A DNA stretch of 64,000 bases from Planctomycetota bacterium (GCA_029260795.1 JAJDCO010000108.1:62001-126000); one strand, 5' to 3'; positions 37,863 through 47,683 are shown, counted from the first letter of the stretch. Program-made: numbers and translations. Notes: generated by a model from the letters alone, not told the origin.

Positions 37863-38327
37863 TCAGAACTGGAGCTCGAGGTAGCTTCGTGAGCGGGCGA
37901 ATCCGAGCTCGCCGAGTCGGCGCAGCTCTTCTTCATTGCTCGGTTCGGCCAGGGTCAAGCCGCCGCACCCCATCTCCTTCGCCTCCTCGATCGCTCGCGA
38001 AAGAAGCCGGTCTTCGACAGCCGTCACATCCGCGTCCGAATCGATGACCAGGTCGAGCACGTGAGCACATGGGCTCGGCTGGGTGATCGGCGTGCACGCG
38101 GTGGCGCCCAGAAACCCGACCGGAGTCTTTCCTTGAAGAGCCACCAAGCTGAGGGCGTCGTAGCGCTCGTTGAGACGCTCGAGCCGCTTTGCGAGCAAGT
38201 CGGCCGAAACGGCCCAGGGGCCGTCGGCCGTCGTCCGGTGCTTTTCGAAGAGGGCCAAGAGGCCGTCGGTGTGCGCGCGCGTCGCTCGTTGGATGACGAC
38301 GGATTCCTCTCGAGCTGTGCGACCCAT
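37863..38327 (-). CDS. GNAT-family N-acetyltransferase
   Basis: 154 residues from ATG 38327 (GGAGGCGAG upstream). GNAT features: I-Q-R-A-T start, V-G-F-L-G-A-T near residue 70 (beta strands 2-4), H-V-L-D-L-V-I-D then A-V-E-D-R-L-L-S-R-A-I-E-E-A (acetyl-CoA loop and helix), and L-T-L-A-E near 125. The pyrophosphate loop is poorly conserved. Substrate unknown. It converges with the TPR gene, 10 nt away. Confidence 0.75.
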   Translation of the reverse strand: MGRTAREESVVIQRATRAHTDGLLALFEKHRTTADGPWAVSADLLAKRLERLNERYDALSLVALQGKTPVGFLGATACTPITQPSPCAHVLDLVIDSDADVTAVEDRLLSRAIEEAKEMGCGGLTLAEPSNEEELRRLGELGFARSRSYLELQF

Positions 38328-38515
38328 CGACTCGCCTCCGTTGTTGGGACTCCTCGGATTATAGGCACGCGACGCAGCCAGCGGAACGACTTCATTCTAG
38401 CCTTCGACGCTTTCTCCCTGACAGCCCCGTTGCGACCTGGTATGGGAGGTCCGCCCCAGACAACGGGACGAAGAGCTCGTTCATTCCCGGTCGATGGAAC
38501 AAGGAGAACCGAGAG

Positions 38516-39994
38516 GTGTGGTCCCGCGTCGCGCTCATCTTGCGATTCAAGCTGCGGGTGGCGCTGAAGACCTATCTGAATCCTGCGAACGTCTTCTTGC
38601 TGTTGTTGACGACGGCCGGACTCTGGGTGCTCACTCGCAGCCTAGTCGCGGTCGGCCTGGAATCGGGGTTCTCGCCGGTCTCGCTGCTGACGCTCTGGTT
38701 CACCGGGATCTGGTCCCTGACGACGGCCGCGCACCTCCCGATCGCGAGCCGTCTCCTCTTCCGCTCGCCCGAATGCGAGCTCCTCCTCTCCCAACCGTTG
38801 TCCCCTCGACACTTTCTCTGGGAGCGCGGCGTCGAGCTGATGATGCCTCAGCTGCTCTGGTGGTTTGCTACCGGGATGTTCCTGTACTCCTGGACGGACC
38901 TGAGCGACGCGAGCGGCCTCGCCGCCATCGCCGGATTGGTTGCGGGGCTGATCATGAACGTTTTCTGCGTTCTCTATCAGCTTCTGTCCAGCCTCGTCAT
39001 TGGACACCTGCGCGGTCGAAGCGCCCGAGCCACGGTCGCCGTCGCGGTCACGCTGCTTCCTTGGGCACCTGCGTCGTTCGGAGGACCGGAGCTCGGGGAT
39101 TGGGCGGCAGCCCTGCAAGGTGTCTTTTTTTGGCCGAGCTCTGCAGCAAGCCTGATTTCCACGGGGATTGCCTTGGGATGGCTGGGCGCCGTCGCCTTGG
39201 TGCTCGGCGTCGCCGGGCTCGCGATCGGTGTCGATCGGGCCTTCGGTCGATGGCACCGTGCGGACTACAGCGCGGCCCTCGCTCGGTCTCAGAAGGCGAG
39301 ACGTCGACTTTGGCCCTGGGCGAACAGCTTGCTGCGACCGTTCCCGCGCTCTGTTCGGGGGCTCGTGACGAGAGACCTGGCGTTGCTCGTGCGGGGAATG
39401 TATCCGAGTGCACTGCTCGCCCTGGTCGGGCTCGGCGCCGTGCACGTGCTATTCGCGGCCGCGGTGCGCGATCCCAAAGACGTCCGTCTCGCCTTGGTGA
39501 TGACTCAGTTCTTCGGGATCTTCGAGGTGGTCTTGGTCGCGTGGGTGTTCGCCTTCGATTGGTTGAAGTTCCGTTCGGAGTGGCTGGGGCTCGAACGATC
39601 GTCGCCCGTCGCACCGCGAACGATGCTGGCTGCCAGCTTGGTCACCGCGGTCGTTCCCGGCTTGTCGACCGCCGCCAGCCTGGGTGTTCTCGCGATCGCC
39701 GTTCGACCTGAGCTGATGTCGTGGTGGCCACAGCTCCTGATCAGCCTCGGCCTGGTCGGGGGTGTGATCCCGGCTTTGGCCGTGCAGGCCGCTTGGGCCG
39801 GCTTCCGGGATCGCGTCATCCCCGAAGAGACGGCCTTCGGAATGTCTGGTGGATTCACCGGAATGATCCTCGTGCTGGCGACTTGGCTGCCCCCTTGGAT
39901 CGGACTGGCAGGCTGCCTGTTCTTGGCCCCGGCCGTCTTCCGGATGTTCCGAAGTAGCCTCGACTGCATTCGACGGCTGGAGGTGACCTGGTGA
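38516..39994 (+). CDS. ABC exporter permease
   Basis: 492 residues, GTG start after AGGAGAACCGAGAG. About 10-12 hydrophobic helices and few charged loops. N-terminal R-F-K-L-R-V-A-L-K-T-Y-L-N-P is typical of putative ABC-2-type exporters. Stop overlaps the start of the ATPase gene (39991), so they form one transporter of unknown substrate. Confidence 0.85.
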   Translation: MWSRVALILRFKLRVALKTYLNPANVFLLLLTTAGLWVLTRSLVAVGLESGFSPVSLLTLWFTGIWSLTTAAHLPIASRLLFRSPECELLLSQPLSPRHFLWERGVELMMPQLLWWFATGMFLYSWTDLSDASGLAAIAGLVAGLIMNVFCVLYQLLSSLVIGHLRGRSARATVAVAVTLLPWAPASFGGPELGDWAAALQGVFFWPSSAASLISTGIALGWLGAVALVLGVAGLAIGVDRAFGRWHRADYSAALARSQKARRRLWPWANSLLRPFPRSVRGLVTRDLALLVRGMYPSALLALVGLGAVHVLFAAAVRDPKDVRLALVMTQFFGIFEVVLVAWVFAFDWLKFRSEWLGLERSSPVAPRTMLAASLVTAVVPGLSTAASLGVLAIAVRPELMSWWPQLLISLGLVGGVIPALAVQAAWAGFRDRVIPEETAFGMSGGFTGMILVLATWLPPWIGLAGCLFLAPAVFRMFRSSLDCIRRLEVTW

Positions 39995-40752
39995 TACTCG
40001 CGATCGAGGCTGTCCGAAAGCGCTACGACCGAGTTGAGGCCGTGCGAGGTGTGTCGTTTTCTATCTCGCGTGGTGAGGTCTTCGGGCTACTGGGAGAGAA
40101 CGGCTCTGGCAAGAGCACTCTGAACAAGATGATCGTCGGCCTCCTCCGGCCGGATGAGGGATCGATCGTCGTCGATGGACACGATGTCCAAGAGGCGCCC
40201 GAGCTCGCGAAGTCGGCCATCGGCTTCTTGCCCGAAGTGCCATACCTGTATCCCGCGATGACCGGCCGCGAGTACGTGCGATTCATTGCCGCGCTGAGGG
40301 GGCTCGACGAGCGAGTCGTGCTGGGTTTGGCGGAGCGACTCTTCGGTGCTTTCGAGCTCGGAGCAGCCCAGGACCAAGCGATCGGTTCTTACTCGGCCGG
40401 CATGCGAAAGAAAGCGGCGCTGATCGGGGCGTTGGCAGGCACGCCTCCCCTGGTAATCCTCGATGAGCCGACAAACGCTCTCGATCCATACAGTATCTTC
40501 CTGCTGCGAGAGATCATCTCCGAGCTTCGCGAGCGCGGCTCGGCGGTTCTGGTGACGAGCCACATTCTCGAGTTCATCGAAAAGTGTGCGGACCGTATCG
40601 GGATCATCGCGCGCGGCGAGCTCCTCGTGACCGGCACTCAGAGTGAAGTGGCAGAGCGAACGGGGCGCCCGGGCGAGAACCTCGAGACCGTCTTTCTGAA
40701 CCTCGTGGGAAGAGACACGACGAGTCTCCCCCGCCTCCTCGGCTCGAAGTAG
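39991..40752 (+). CDS. ABC transporter ATPase
   Basis: 253 residues. Walker A G-E-N-G-S-G-K-S-T, Q-loop P-E-V-P, signature Y-S-A-G-M-R-K-K (Q replaced by K), Walker B L-V-I-L-D-E-P, switch His in V-T-S-H. It powers the permease at 38516. The stop TAG is the first part of the tandem repeat at 40750. Confidence 0.95.
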   Translation: MILAIEAVRKRYDRVEAVRGVSFSISRGEVFGLLGENGSGKSTLNKMIVGLLRPDEGSIVVDGHDVQEAPELAKSAIGFLPEVPYLYPAMTGREYVRFIAALRGLDERVVLGLAERLFGAFELGAAQDQAIGSYSAGMRKKAALIGALAGTPPLVILDEPTNALDPYSIFLLREIISELRERGSAVLVTSHILEFIEKCADRIGIIARGELLVTGTQSEVAERTGRPGENLETVFLNLVGRDTTSLPRLLGSK

Positions 40753-40957
40753 GCCTCCGGGGTAGGCCTCCGGGGTAGGCCTCCGGGGGAAGCCTTCCGG
40801 GGGAAGCCTCCGGGGTAGGCCTCCGGGGGAAGCCTGCCTCCGGGGTAGGCCTCCGGGGTAGGCCTCCGGGGTAGGCCTCCGGGGGAAGCCTTCCGGGGGA
40901 AGCCTCCGGGGTAGGCCTCCGGGGTAGGCCTCCGGGGTAGGCCTCCGGGGGAAGCGG
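40750..40957. repeat. About 15-unit GC-rich minisatellite between convergent stop codons
   Basis: Fifteen head-to-tail units of 12-17 bp, two main variants (GGTAGGCCTCCGG and GGGAAGCC(T)TCCGG). The array starts inside the ATPase stop and ends one base before the M24 peptidase stop (40958-40960). Every unit holds the palindrome AGGCCT or a near form, so both strands can fold. Minus-strand frames through it give artificial Pro/Gly/Arg repeats. It may act as a bidirectional terminator or be a neutral expansion. Confidence 0.9.
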
Positions 40958-42127
40958 TCACTCGCAGAACGGTCCTTCGAGTCGGTCCTGGCGGCAGCCG
41001 AGGTACTCACAGGAGTCCTCGGTGATGTGGATGATGGTCTCCAAACGAACTCCGAATTCGCCGGGCAGGTAGATTCCGGGCTCGTTGCTGAAGGTCATGC
41101 CCGGCTCGAGGATGATCTCCGAGCCTTCGACGAGGCAAGGCCATTCATGCCCTTCAAGACCGATGCCATGGCCGAGTCGGTGTGAGAACGTGCGATATCC
41201 AGGGCCGAAGCCGGCGTCGTCGATCACCGACCGGGCGGCGCGATCGATCTCCTGGCATGCGATGCCGGGCCGCGCTGCTGCAAATGCCGCCTGCTGAGCG
41301 CGATCGACGACATCCCAAACCTGCCGTTGGCGATCGGAGGGATTCCCGAAGACCGTGGTGCGCGTCACGTCAGATTGATAGCCGAAGACATCGGTACCAC
41401 AATCGGTCAGGACGACCTCACCAGGCCGCAGGCCATGGCCATCGTCCTTGCCATGAGGATAGGCGGCGTTTTCACCGAAGAGTACCAGAGCCCATCCAGG
41501 CGGTGCTCCGAGAGCGACGTGGGCGTCTTGGATGAGTCGTGACAGATCGTTCTGGGTCATTCCAGAACGCAAATGGGCGAGGCCGTGGGCGATGGCGCGT
41601 TGTGTAATCTGATTGGCGAGTCGCATTCGTTCGATCTCGAGCGCCGACTTCCTGCCACGACAGGAGTTGACGACAGGCGCGCCACTCACGAGACCGTTGG
41701 GTGCGATGGCTTTCCGTAGGCCCTCGAGTACGAAGTACCGAGTCGTCGAGCCGCAGGCGAGGGGACGAGGATCTCTCGAGTGCTTCAGCCACCAGTCCGT
41801 GAGCTTGCTGAAGGGGTCTTCGTGTTCTTGCCACGGCAGAATCATCAGGGTATCGAAAGCCTCCAGGCGCTCGGCCGCTCGGCGTTCCTCGAAGGCCGGG
41901 CACAGGACAGCTGCAGGTCCGGAGTTCGTGAGAAGGAGCCCGAAGGGGCGTTCACTGAGATGCCAATCGATGCCCGAAAAGTAACGAAGGGTGGCTCCTC
42001 CTTCGAGGAAGAGCCCGCTCAATCCGTAATCGGAGAGTCGATTCCGGAGAAGCTCGCGTCGTTCCGCGAGCTCCATGGGTGAGGGGGGCGAAGTGTCACT
42101 CATCATCGATCGAAAGTCGATTGGCAT
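40958..42127 (-). CDS. M24 family Xaa-Pro aminopeptidase-like peptidase
   Basis: 389 residues from ATG 42127 (AGGAG 6 nt upstream). Pita-bread metallopeptidase with creatinase-type N-terminal domain. All five metal ligands are visible: D in L-T-D-C-G-T-D and S-D-V-T-R-T, H in G-H-G-I-G-L-E-G-H-E, E in S-N-E-P-G-I-Y, E in V-R-L-E-T-I-I. Probably cleaves an N-terminal residue before Pro from small peptides. Cytoplasmic, as there is no signal peptide. Confidence 0.94.
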   Translation of the reverse strand: MPIDFRSMMSDTSPPSPMELAERRELLRNRLSDYGLSGLFLEGGATLRYFSGIDWHLSERPFGLLLTNSGPAAVLCPAFEERRAAERLEAFDTLMILPWQEHEDPFSKLTDWWLKHSRDPRPLACGSTTRYFVLEGLRKAIAPNGLVSGAPVVNSCRGRKSALEIERMRLANQITQRAIAHGLAHLRSGMTQNDLSRLIQDAHVALGAPPGWALVLFGENAAYPHGKDDGHGLRPGEVVLTDCGTDVFGYQSDVTRTTVFGNPSDRQRQVWDVVDRAQQAAFAAARPGIACQEIDRAARSVIDDAGFGPGYRTFSHRLGHGIGLEGHEWPCLVEGSEIILEPGMTFSNEPGIYLPGEFGVRLETIIHITEDSCEYLGCRQDRLEGPFCE

Positions 42128-42152
42128 GCTGGCTCCTGAGGAAAGACACGGA

Positions 42153-42659
42153 TCACTTCAAGGGCACTACGAGGGCGAAGGCCTGATCGAGCACATCACG
42201 AGGCCTTGCTTCGGCTCGCTGAATCTCGTCCAGAACGACGCTTCGCGCTGCTTCGGTAATGTCTTCCAAAGAAGCCACCACCCATCGAGGCCTTTCGCCG
42301 GACCGCTTCGGCGAGATTGATCTCAACTGCTCCCACTTTCCTGGAGCGATGGGCTGGGAACTAACGAGCCATCGAGCTTGAGGCGGTCCTTCGAGGACTG
42401 CGGCAAAGAATGCTTGCGAGGCCTGAAGACGCACTTCAATCACGGTGGAGCGCTCTCGCACCTCGAGTTGAGGCTTTCCGCTCAACTTAGAGAAAAACAG
42501 GCCTCCCATCACCAAGATGAACGATGCCAAGAGGACTGAAAGTGTGATGTAGAGGGACGTGAACAACAACCTCCGGCGCCGGCTTCGGTGTGCCCGCAGT
42601 CGGAGCTCTCGGATCTCATCGGGCATTCGGATCGCGCTCTCGGGTTTGTTTGGGACCAT
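42153..42659 (-). CDS. Single-pass membrane protein of unknown function
   Basis: About 168 residues from ATG 42659 (ATG 42626 also possible). A basic N-terminal region (L-R-L-R-A-H-R-S-R-R-R-R) precedes one transmembrane helix, then a periplasmic beta-rich part of about 100 residues. The longer frame to 42800 runs through a GC repeat and is not credible. It lies 25 nt before the M24 gene, probably in one operon. Confidence 0.6.
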   Translation of the reverse strand: MVPNKPESAIRMPDEIRELRLRAHRSRRRRLLFTSLYITLSVLLASFILVMGGLFFSKLSGKPQLEVRERSTVIEVRLQASQAFFAAVLEGPPQARWLVSSQPIAPGKWEQLRSISPKRSGERPRWVVASLEDITEAARSVVLDEIQRAEARPRDVLDQAFALVVPLK

Positions 42660-42715
42660 GCGGCCAGACAGCATACCGGGCGACGGGAGGCCGCTGAAAG
42701 GGCATGCCGACGGGC

Positions 42716-42777
42716 CGCGACCCCGACCGCGACCCCGACCGCGACCCCGACCCGCGACCCCGACCGACCCCGACCGA
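42716..42777. repeat. Five-copy CGCGACCCCGAC tandem repeat
   Basis: About five 12-bp units, slightly degenerate, between the divergent starts of the 42153 and 42911 genes. It would encode artificial D-R-D-P or R-G-R-G repeats if read, so I treat it as noncoding. Confidence 0.85.
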
Positions 42778-42910
42778 GGTAAGGAATCCGCCCGCGTCAC
42801 GTAACCCTCGTCTCGATTCGACGACTGTTAATCGGAGAGCCCGCCAGTCCGGGAGCGCAGGTCGTTCCCGGCGGGACTTCCGAGGCGAGTCGATTCGAGG
42901 GAGAGTGGTG

Positions 42911-43804
42911 ATGCATCCGCGACGCATTGTGCCCGGTCAGGTCTGGTTCGTGACGCGCCGCTGCTTTCAGGGCCGATACCTTCTTCGACCCGACGCTGTG
43001 GTCAATCAGATCGTCCTTTACGCTATGGCGTTGGCGGCGCAGGAGACCAACATCCGGATCTTTGCGGTCGTTCAGATGTCCAACCATTGGCATCTCCTGT
43101 TGGAAGATGTCGAAGGGCGTCTGTCCGAGTTTCTGCAGAAGGCACATTGGCTAATAGCGAGGGCTGTGAACCGCGTGCGTGGGCGGACCGATTGCTTCTT
43201 CGAAGCGGGTTCTACACACTGCCAGCCCGTCGAGACGCTCGAGGATGCCCTCCGTATCGCGGCATACATCGAAGCAAACCCGGTCAAGAGCGGGCTCGTT
43301 CGACGTTCGAGAGAATGGCCAGGAGTCAGCTCTGTTGATCTGAAAGAAGGTAGAAACGTCGATGTTCCGCGGCCCAAGGTTTACTTCGCCGAAGACGGTG
43401 ATGAGCCCGAGTGGGTCACTTTTCAACTCTCCCCGTTTCCTACCTTTGGAAGCGGACTCACGTCAAAGCATCTTCGAACGCGGATTCGCCGCCGCGTCCG
43501 TTGCTTAGAGAAGAAGGCTGCAGCGACTCATGGCTCAGTCCTCGGCGTCAAACGCATTCGGTCACAAGACCCAGAAGGCCGGCCGGACGAGCCTCCCATG
43601 CCCAAGCCGGTGCTCTGGTCGTGTGTGCCCGAGGTCGCCAAACGTCTCAAAGAGCGCGAATTGGCCTTCCGAAGGGCCTACCAGGAGTCCCGTCGCCGCT
43701 GGATCCAAGACAAGTCGGTCCGGTTGCCCTTCGGCACGTACTGGCTGCGTGTCTTTGCCGGAGCGAGGTGCGAGGAGGCGCCTCCCGACTATCGGGTGGC
43801 GTAG
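42911..43804 (+). mobile_element. REP-associated (RAYT) / IS200-like Y1 transposase
   Basis: 297 residues from ATG 42911 (start R-R-I-V-P-G-Q-V-W-F-V-T-R-R). It has the HUH motif M-S-N-H-W-H-L-L-L-E near residue 57 and Y-I-E-A-N-P-V-K-S-G near 120, the catalytic-Tyr helix region of Y1 transposases. The C-terminal 120 residues are basic, longer than in minimal IS200. No IS ends or inverted repeats are obvious. RAYTs are domesticated single-copy enzymes tied to REP palindromes. Tandem repeats lie on both sides (42716 and 44069). Confidence 0.85.
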
Positions 43805-44287
43805 GTTCGACAGGAGCCAGATCAACCGTGGCCATTTCGGGTGTTCCCACCTGGATCGATGTCGACGGCCGTCGATATCCGACGGCTCACCCCGTCGATC
43901 CGTGCTCAGACTCGATGATTCGGCCTCGAGGCGACGCCCTGGGATCCTCATTTGCCGAATCGGCATGCCTCGGATCCTCTGCGCCTACTGGACCCGGTCG
44001 AATCCAGGATCCATCCGGCATCTTGGCCATCGGGCTGGACACCTTGCCCGGGAGGCACCCGATTTGGCGACCCTTCCCGGGCATCGACCCTTCCCGGGCA
44101 TGGGGCATGGCATGGGGCATGGCATGGGCATGGCATCGGGTGGCGGTGGTGAGGCTTGTGGTGACTGCGGGCGGTACCTCGTGTACGAGCCCTTTTGAGA
44201 CGGCCTCAACAGAGCGGCACACTCTGGTCGATAGAAACATCGGTGTCCTGACGACAACGTGGCCCCGAGATGGCGCGCGAGGAGTGC
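43805..44287. repeat. Intergenic region with two tandem repeat types
   Basis: About 480 nt between the transposase and the TPR gene. At 44069-44102 there are two 17-bp units (GACCCTTCCCGGGCAT plus C or G). At 44103-44138 there is a run of GGGCATGGCAT-type units. The longest frames here are repeat-derived and unsupported. The first 200 nt show no repeat or gene. Confidence 0.65.
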
Positions 44288-46348
44288 ATGGTAACCGACA
44301 TCGCAGTCCCGAATCGCTGGTCAGACTCCTGCCGGCAACTCCTCGAGCTCGGCCGACTCGATGCCGCTCGCGAGCTCATCGGGACACACCTCGACGCCGA
44401 CCCCCAGGATGTCGAGGCAGCAGGCCTCCTCGGATTATGGATGGCCATGGCCGGGCGGCCCGCCGACGCGGAAGCCCATTGGCGAAACCTGATCGAGACC
44501 TGTAGCGCGGCGCCTCTTCAGCTCGAACGTCTCGGACACTTCTTGGCGGAGCTCGGACGAGAAGACCTGGTCGCCGAGATCGTCCGCTGGCTCCGCGAGA
44601 CTTCCCCGGATTCGGCCATCGCCGAGTACTTCGAGGGTCGATCGGCCCAGATCCTTGGTCAAGCGACCGAGGCCACCGAGCGTTGGCGAGAAGCCCTGCT
44701 TCGTGATCCAACCTGCCAGCTCGCACGTCTGGCTCTCACTCAGCAGCTCGAGCAACTCGGTGCATTCGACGAAGCGTTGGAGCACTGCGAGATTCTCATC
44801 GCGCAAGCTGGAGAGTCTCCAGAACGCCTGAGCCACAAGGGGCGTCTGCTCCTCGAGCTCGGAAACGCCGCCCAGGCAACGCCCGTCCTCGAGAAGGCTC
44901 GTGCAGCCGGTCACTCCGACCTCGAACCGTGGCTCGCTCGCAGCCTCCGGCTCCAAGGTGATTGCGAAGCGGCTCTCGAGCTGCTCTCCAAGCCTCATCT
45001 TACCGGCTCAGCCGCGGTCGCACAGGAACGCGCCCTCGCCCTCGAAGCCCTCGGACGCTTCGACGAGGCCCACCGGACTGCCGCCGAAGCCCTCGTCACG
45101 ACTCCCGATCAACCGGACTTACAGTGGCTTTCTCATCGCCTCGCACGATCCGAAGCTCCCGACCAGGCAACGCCTCCCGCCGTGCTGGGAGGCTTCATGG
45201 GACGGGTCCACTTTCAACGGCGCCGCGAGCGCCTTCGCGTGGCTTGCCTCCCCTTCTCTTCCCTCGGTCAAGATCGCGTCAACCTAGCGCTGGCACGTGG
45301 CATTGCCCCGGTTCTGGCTCGGAGCCTGTCGTCGTTCTGTGAAGCTCAGGCCATCCCCTTCTACAAGGATCGCGCCGGAGCGGAGCCGTTCAACTTTGAC
45401 TTCTTGCCCGGTCATCCCGATCTCTCCAAGTGGGGCAAGGCTGCCGGCGCACAAGTCCTCGTCAGCGGTGAGAGCTACCTCTTTGATGAATGCGTCTTCC
45501 GAGTTCGAGTGACTCATCTCGAAAAAGACCGGGAGGTCACCTGCCGCGAGATCCGCGGGCCGCGAGCTGCCCTCGTCGAACTCGTCGAGGCTGCCTACCA
45601 AGCCTGTGTTGCTGCTCTGGAGAAGCTCGGCCTACAGCCCGAGAGTGAATCGCCAGCACCCTTTGAGATCCATGTGCCTCCCCCAGCCTTTCTTCACTAT
45701 GTCTTGGCGGCCCCGCCTCCGGCACATTCGCTCAAACGGTGCCGCGCCTTGCTCGCGGCAACCGAATTCTCGGAGCGATTCCCATGGGCTGAGCGAGAGC
45801 TTCTCGACGAGATCGCACACCTCGAGTCGGAGGGGCGGCGAGAGCTCGGCCTTCAGATTCTCGCCACCTTCGCCGCCGCTCGACCTGCCGACACTCCGAT
45901 TCAAAGGAGCTTGGCCGAGAAGGCTCTCACCGCCGGCAATCCCAGCCTGGCTCTGACCGCCTACGAACGTTGTCGCGCGGCCGATCCCGATGCAGCGGTG
46001 CCCGCCTTCACCGTGGCGCAAATGCTCCATGCTGAAGGACGGCTCGACGAAGCCATCGAGGCCTATCGAGAGGCGACCCGAAGCGGGGACCAGGTCGCAG
46101 CAGCTCATGGCGAGCTCGCGGGGCTCCTCGCGCGGCGTGAGCGATTCGATGACGCGCTCATCCACTGGCGCCAAGCGGTCAAGATCGATCCGTCGCTCGT
46201 GCGCTACCGTCTTCGTATCGCGGAGCTCTCGCTCCAGCGAGGCGATCCCGAGTCAGCCCGCGAGCAGATTCGAGAGCTGGAGACTTGCCAACCTCCCCCC
46301 CCCGGTTTGGAGGCCCTCCGACGACGGCTTCCTGAGGAGCGCCCATGA
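44288..46348 (+). CDS. TPR protein with central FlgO/TolB-like domain
   Basis: 686 residues from ATG 44288 (GAGGAG upstream; ATG 44270 is less likely). N-terminal TPRs (L-D-A-A-R-E-L ... L-G-L-W-M-A-M-A-G-R-P-A-D-A-E) run to about 330. A middle domain of about 140 residues (R-V-A-C-L-P-F-S-S-L-G, I-A-P-V-L-A-R-S-L-S-S-F, A-A-G-A-Q-V-L-V-S-G-E-S-Y) has the L-P-F ... L-x-G layout of TolB-N/FlgO-like domains. Further TPRs follow from about 540. No signal peptide. The stop overlaps the next gene (ATGA). Role unknown, probably an assembly or regulatory scaffold. Confidence 0.75.
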   Translation: MVTDIAVPNRWSDSCRQLLELGRLDAARELIGTHLDADPQDVEAAGLLGLWMAMAGRPADAEAHWRNLIETCSAAPLQLERLGHFLAELGREDLVAEIVRWLRETSPDSAIAEYFEGRSAQILGQATEATERWREALLRDPTCQLARLALTQQLEQLGAFDEALEHCEILIAQAGESPERLSHKGRLLLELGNAAQATPVLEKARAAGHSDLEPWLARSLRLQGDCEAALELLSKPHLTGSAAVAQERALALEALGRFDEAHRTAAEALVTTPDQPDLQWLSHRLARSEAPDQATPPAVLGGFMGRVHFQRRRERLRVACLPFSSLGQDRVNLALARGIAPVLARSLSSFCEAQAIPFYKDRAGAEPFNFDFLPGHPDLSKWGKAAGAQVLVSGESYLFDECVFRVRVTHLEKDREVTCREIRGPRAALVELVEAAYQACVAALEKLGLQPESESPAPFEIHVPPPAFLHYVLAAPPPAHSLKRCRALLAATEFSERFPWAERELLDEIAHLESEGRRELGLQILATFAAARPADTPIQRSLAEKALTAGNPSLALTAYERCRAADPDAAVPAFTVAQMLHAEGRLDEAIEAYREATRSGDQVAAAHGELAGLLARRERFDDALIHWRQAVKIDPSLVRYRLRIAELSLQRGDPESAREQIRELETCQPPPPGLEALRRRLPEERP

Positions 46349-47679
46349 GCCGGCTCGCTTTCCTCCTGACTGTGTTGTCACTCATCGTGCCGATCGCTCC
46401 TGCTCAAGACACTCCGATCCCCGCTCCGAGATCGAGCTGGGCGACGGACCAGGTGACACTCGACAATGGCGCCCTCTTCGAGGGACGCATCGTCGCCGAG
46501 AGCGACACCACGATGACGCTTCGCATCGGCTTCGGCGGCACGATCGATCTGCCCCTTTGGCGCATCGTCGAGCGCCTCGACCTCGAGCCCTCCGGCGACG
46601 ATGCCCCTCTCGAAACGCAGACCGAATGGTATCGGCTCCACGATCGCTTCGGCTCCCACATCGGGACCCGCCGGATCGTGCAGCGCGCCAGCGAGTACCA
46701 AAGACGCCCCTGCCACCTCCTGGAAGAGATCCTCCATCTTCAGCCCAACGAAGGCCCCACGCTTCACATCACGTGGCAGGAGAGCCTTTCTCGAGACGGT
46801 GAGATACTCGGGTTCTTCTATCGCGAGGCCGAAGGCGACCGCGAGCGCACGATTCGCGGAGACTTCGAAGCCGACGGACGGGTACTGCTCGAAGAGGTTC
46901 GCAACGGAAAGCGCCGACATTGGCGCGAGACTTGGCCGGAGGATCGTTGGCTCCCGCTCACCTATCGACTGGCGCGCCCGGCCAGCCCCGCCGTGTGCCG
47001 AGTCTGGGATCCTCGTCGAGGGGGTGATCTGATTTGGACGCGGTCCGAGCTGCCCGCCCGAACCGTCGCTCTCGGAGCCGGGCCCGTTCGCGTCGAGCGC
47101 TTCCGAATCGAACGCGCGGGAATCGCCTCCGAGCTTTGGATCGACCCCGAACGTGACCTCATCTTGAACGAGGAGCTCCAAGGCCCCGACCTGCGCGCGA
47201 TGAGCTGGCTACCAGAAGCCGAGGCGTCCGAGCTGGCACCGATCCGACACCTGGAGCTCGGCTTCCACGATGGGCTCAAGCGGGTCGCGGCCTTCGCTCC
47301 CCATCCCGGCTGGATGGTTCGGCTACCCGCCCGTCGACCCGACGAGGTCGTCACGATCTTCGAGCGAGCCACCGGAGCCGAGATCGCCGTCCTCATGCCA
47401 CGCGGTGACCGGTCCCACGCCGAGCTCGCCGAGCTCCTGGCCCTCGAGTTTGCCGGTCCCGGCTCGTTGATACGGCGCACTTTTGCGACCAGCTACCGAA
47501 ACCGGGCGGTCTCCGGCGCGATCGCGACTCTCGGTGACCAGCGAACCGTTCGATCGCTCATCTGGGAGTGGGACGGCGAGCCTCTCGCGATCATCTTTGT
47601 GGCGGCTCCGGACGATCTCGACGAACTGGGCGAAGACTTCGACCGCTTCCTCGCCCGTCTGCGATGCGGCGAACGGTGA
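46345..47679 (+). CDS. Secreted protein of unknown function
   Basis: 444 residues with a clear signal peptide (R-L-A-F-L-L-T-V-L-S-L-I-V-P-I-A-P-A-Q). Then a short segment V-T-L-D-N-G-A-L-F-E-G-R-I-V that recalls the small beta domains planctomycetes often have near their signal peptides. The rest is beta-rich with many Trp and Arg. It is translationally coupled to the TPR gene and ends 4 nt before the stop of efp on the other strand. No family recognised. Confidence 0.7.
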   Translation: MSRLAFLLTVLSLIVPIAPAQDTPIPAPRSSWATDQVTLDNGALFEGRIVAESDTTMTLRIGFGGTIDLPLWRIVERLDLEPSGDDAPLETQTEWYRLHDRFGSHIGTRRIVQRASEYQRRPCHLLEEILHLQPNEGPTLHITWQESLSRDGEILGFFYREAEGDRERTIRGDFEADGRVLLEEVRNGKRRHWRETWPEDRWLPLTYRLARPASPAVCRVWDPRRGGDLIWTRSELPARTVALGAGPVRVERFRIERAGIASELWIDPERDLILNEELQGPDLRAMSWLPEAEASELAPIRHLELGFHDGLKRVAAFAPHPGWMVRLPARRPDEVVTIFERATGAEIAVLMPRGDRSHAELAELLALEFAGPGSLIRRTFATSYRNRAVSGAIATLGDQRTVRSLIWEWDGEPLAIIFVAAPDDLDELGEDFDRFLARLRCGER

Positions 47680-47683
47680 GGGC

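Noticed and set aside
40087-41010. Minus-strand frame with Pro/Gly/Arg repeats
   Set aside because: Produced by the tandem array at 40750-40957 and antisense to the ABC ATPase.
42704-42910. N-terminal extension of the transposase
   Set aside because: Made of D-R-D-P repeats from the 12-bp array; conserved sequence starts at ATG 42911.
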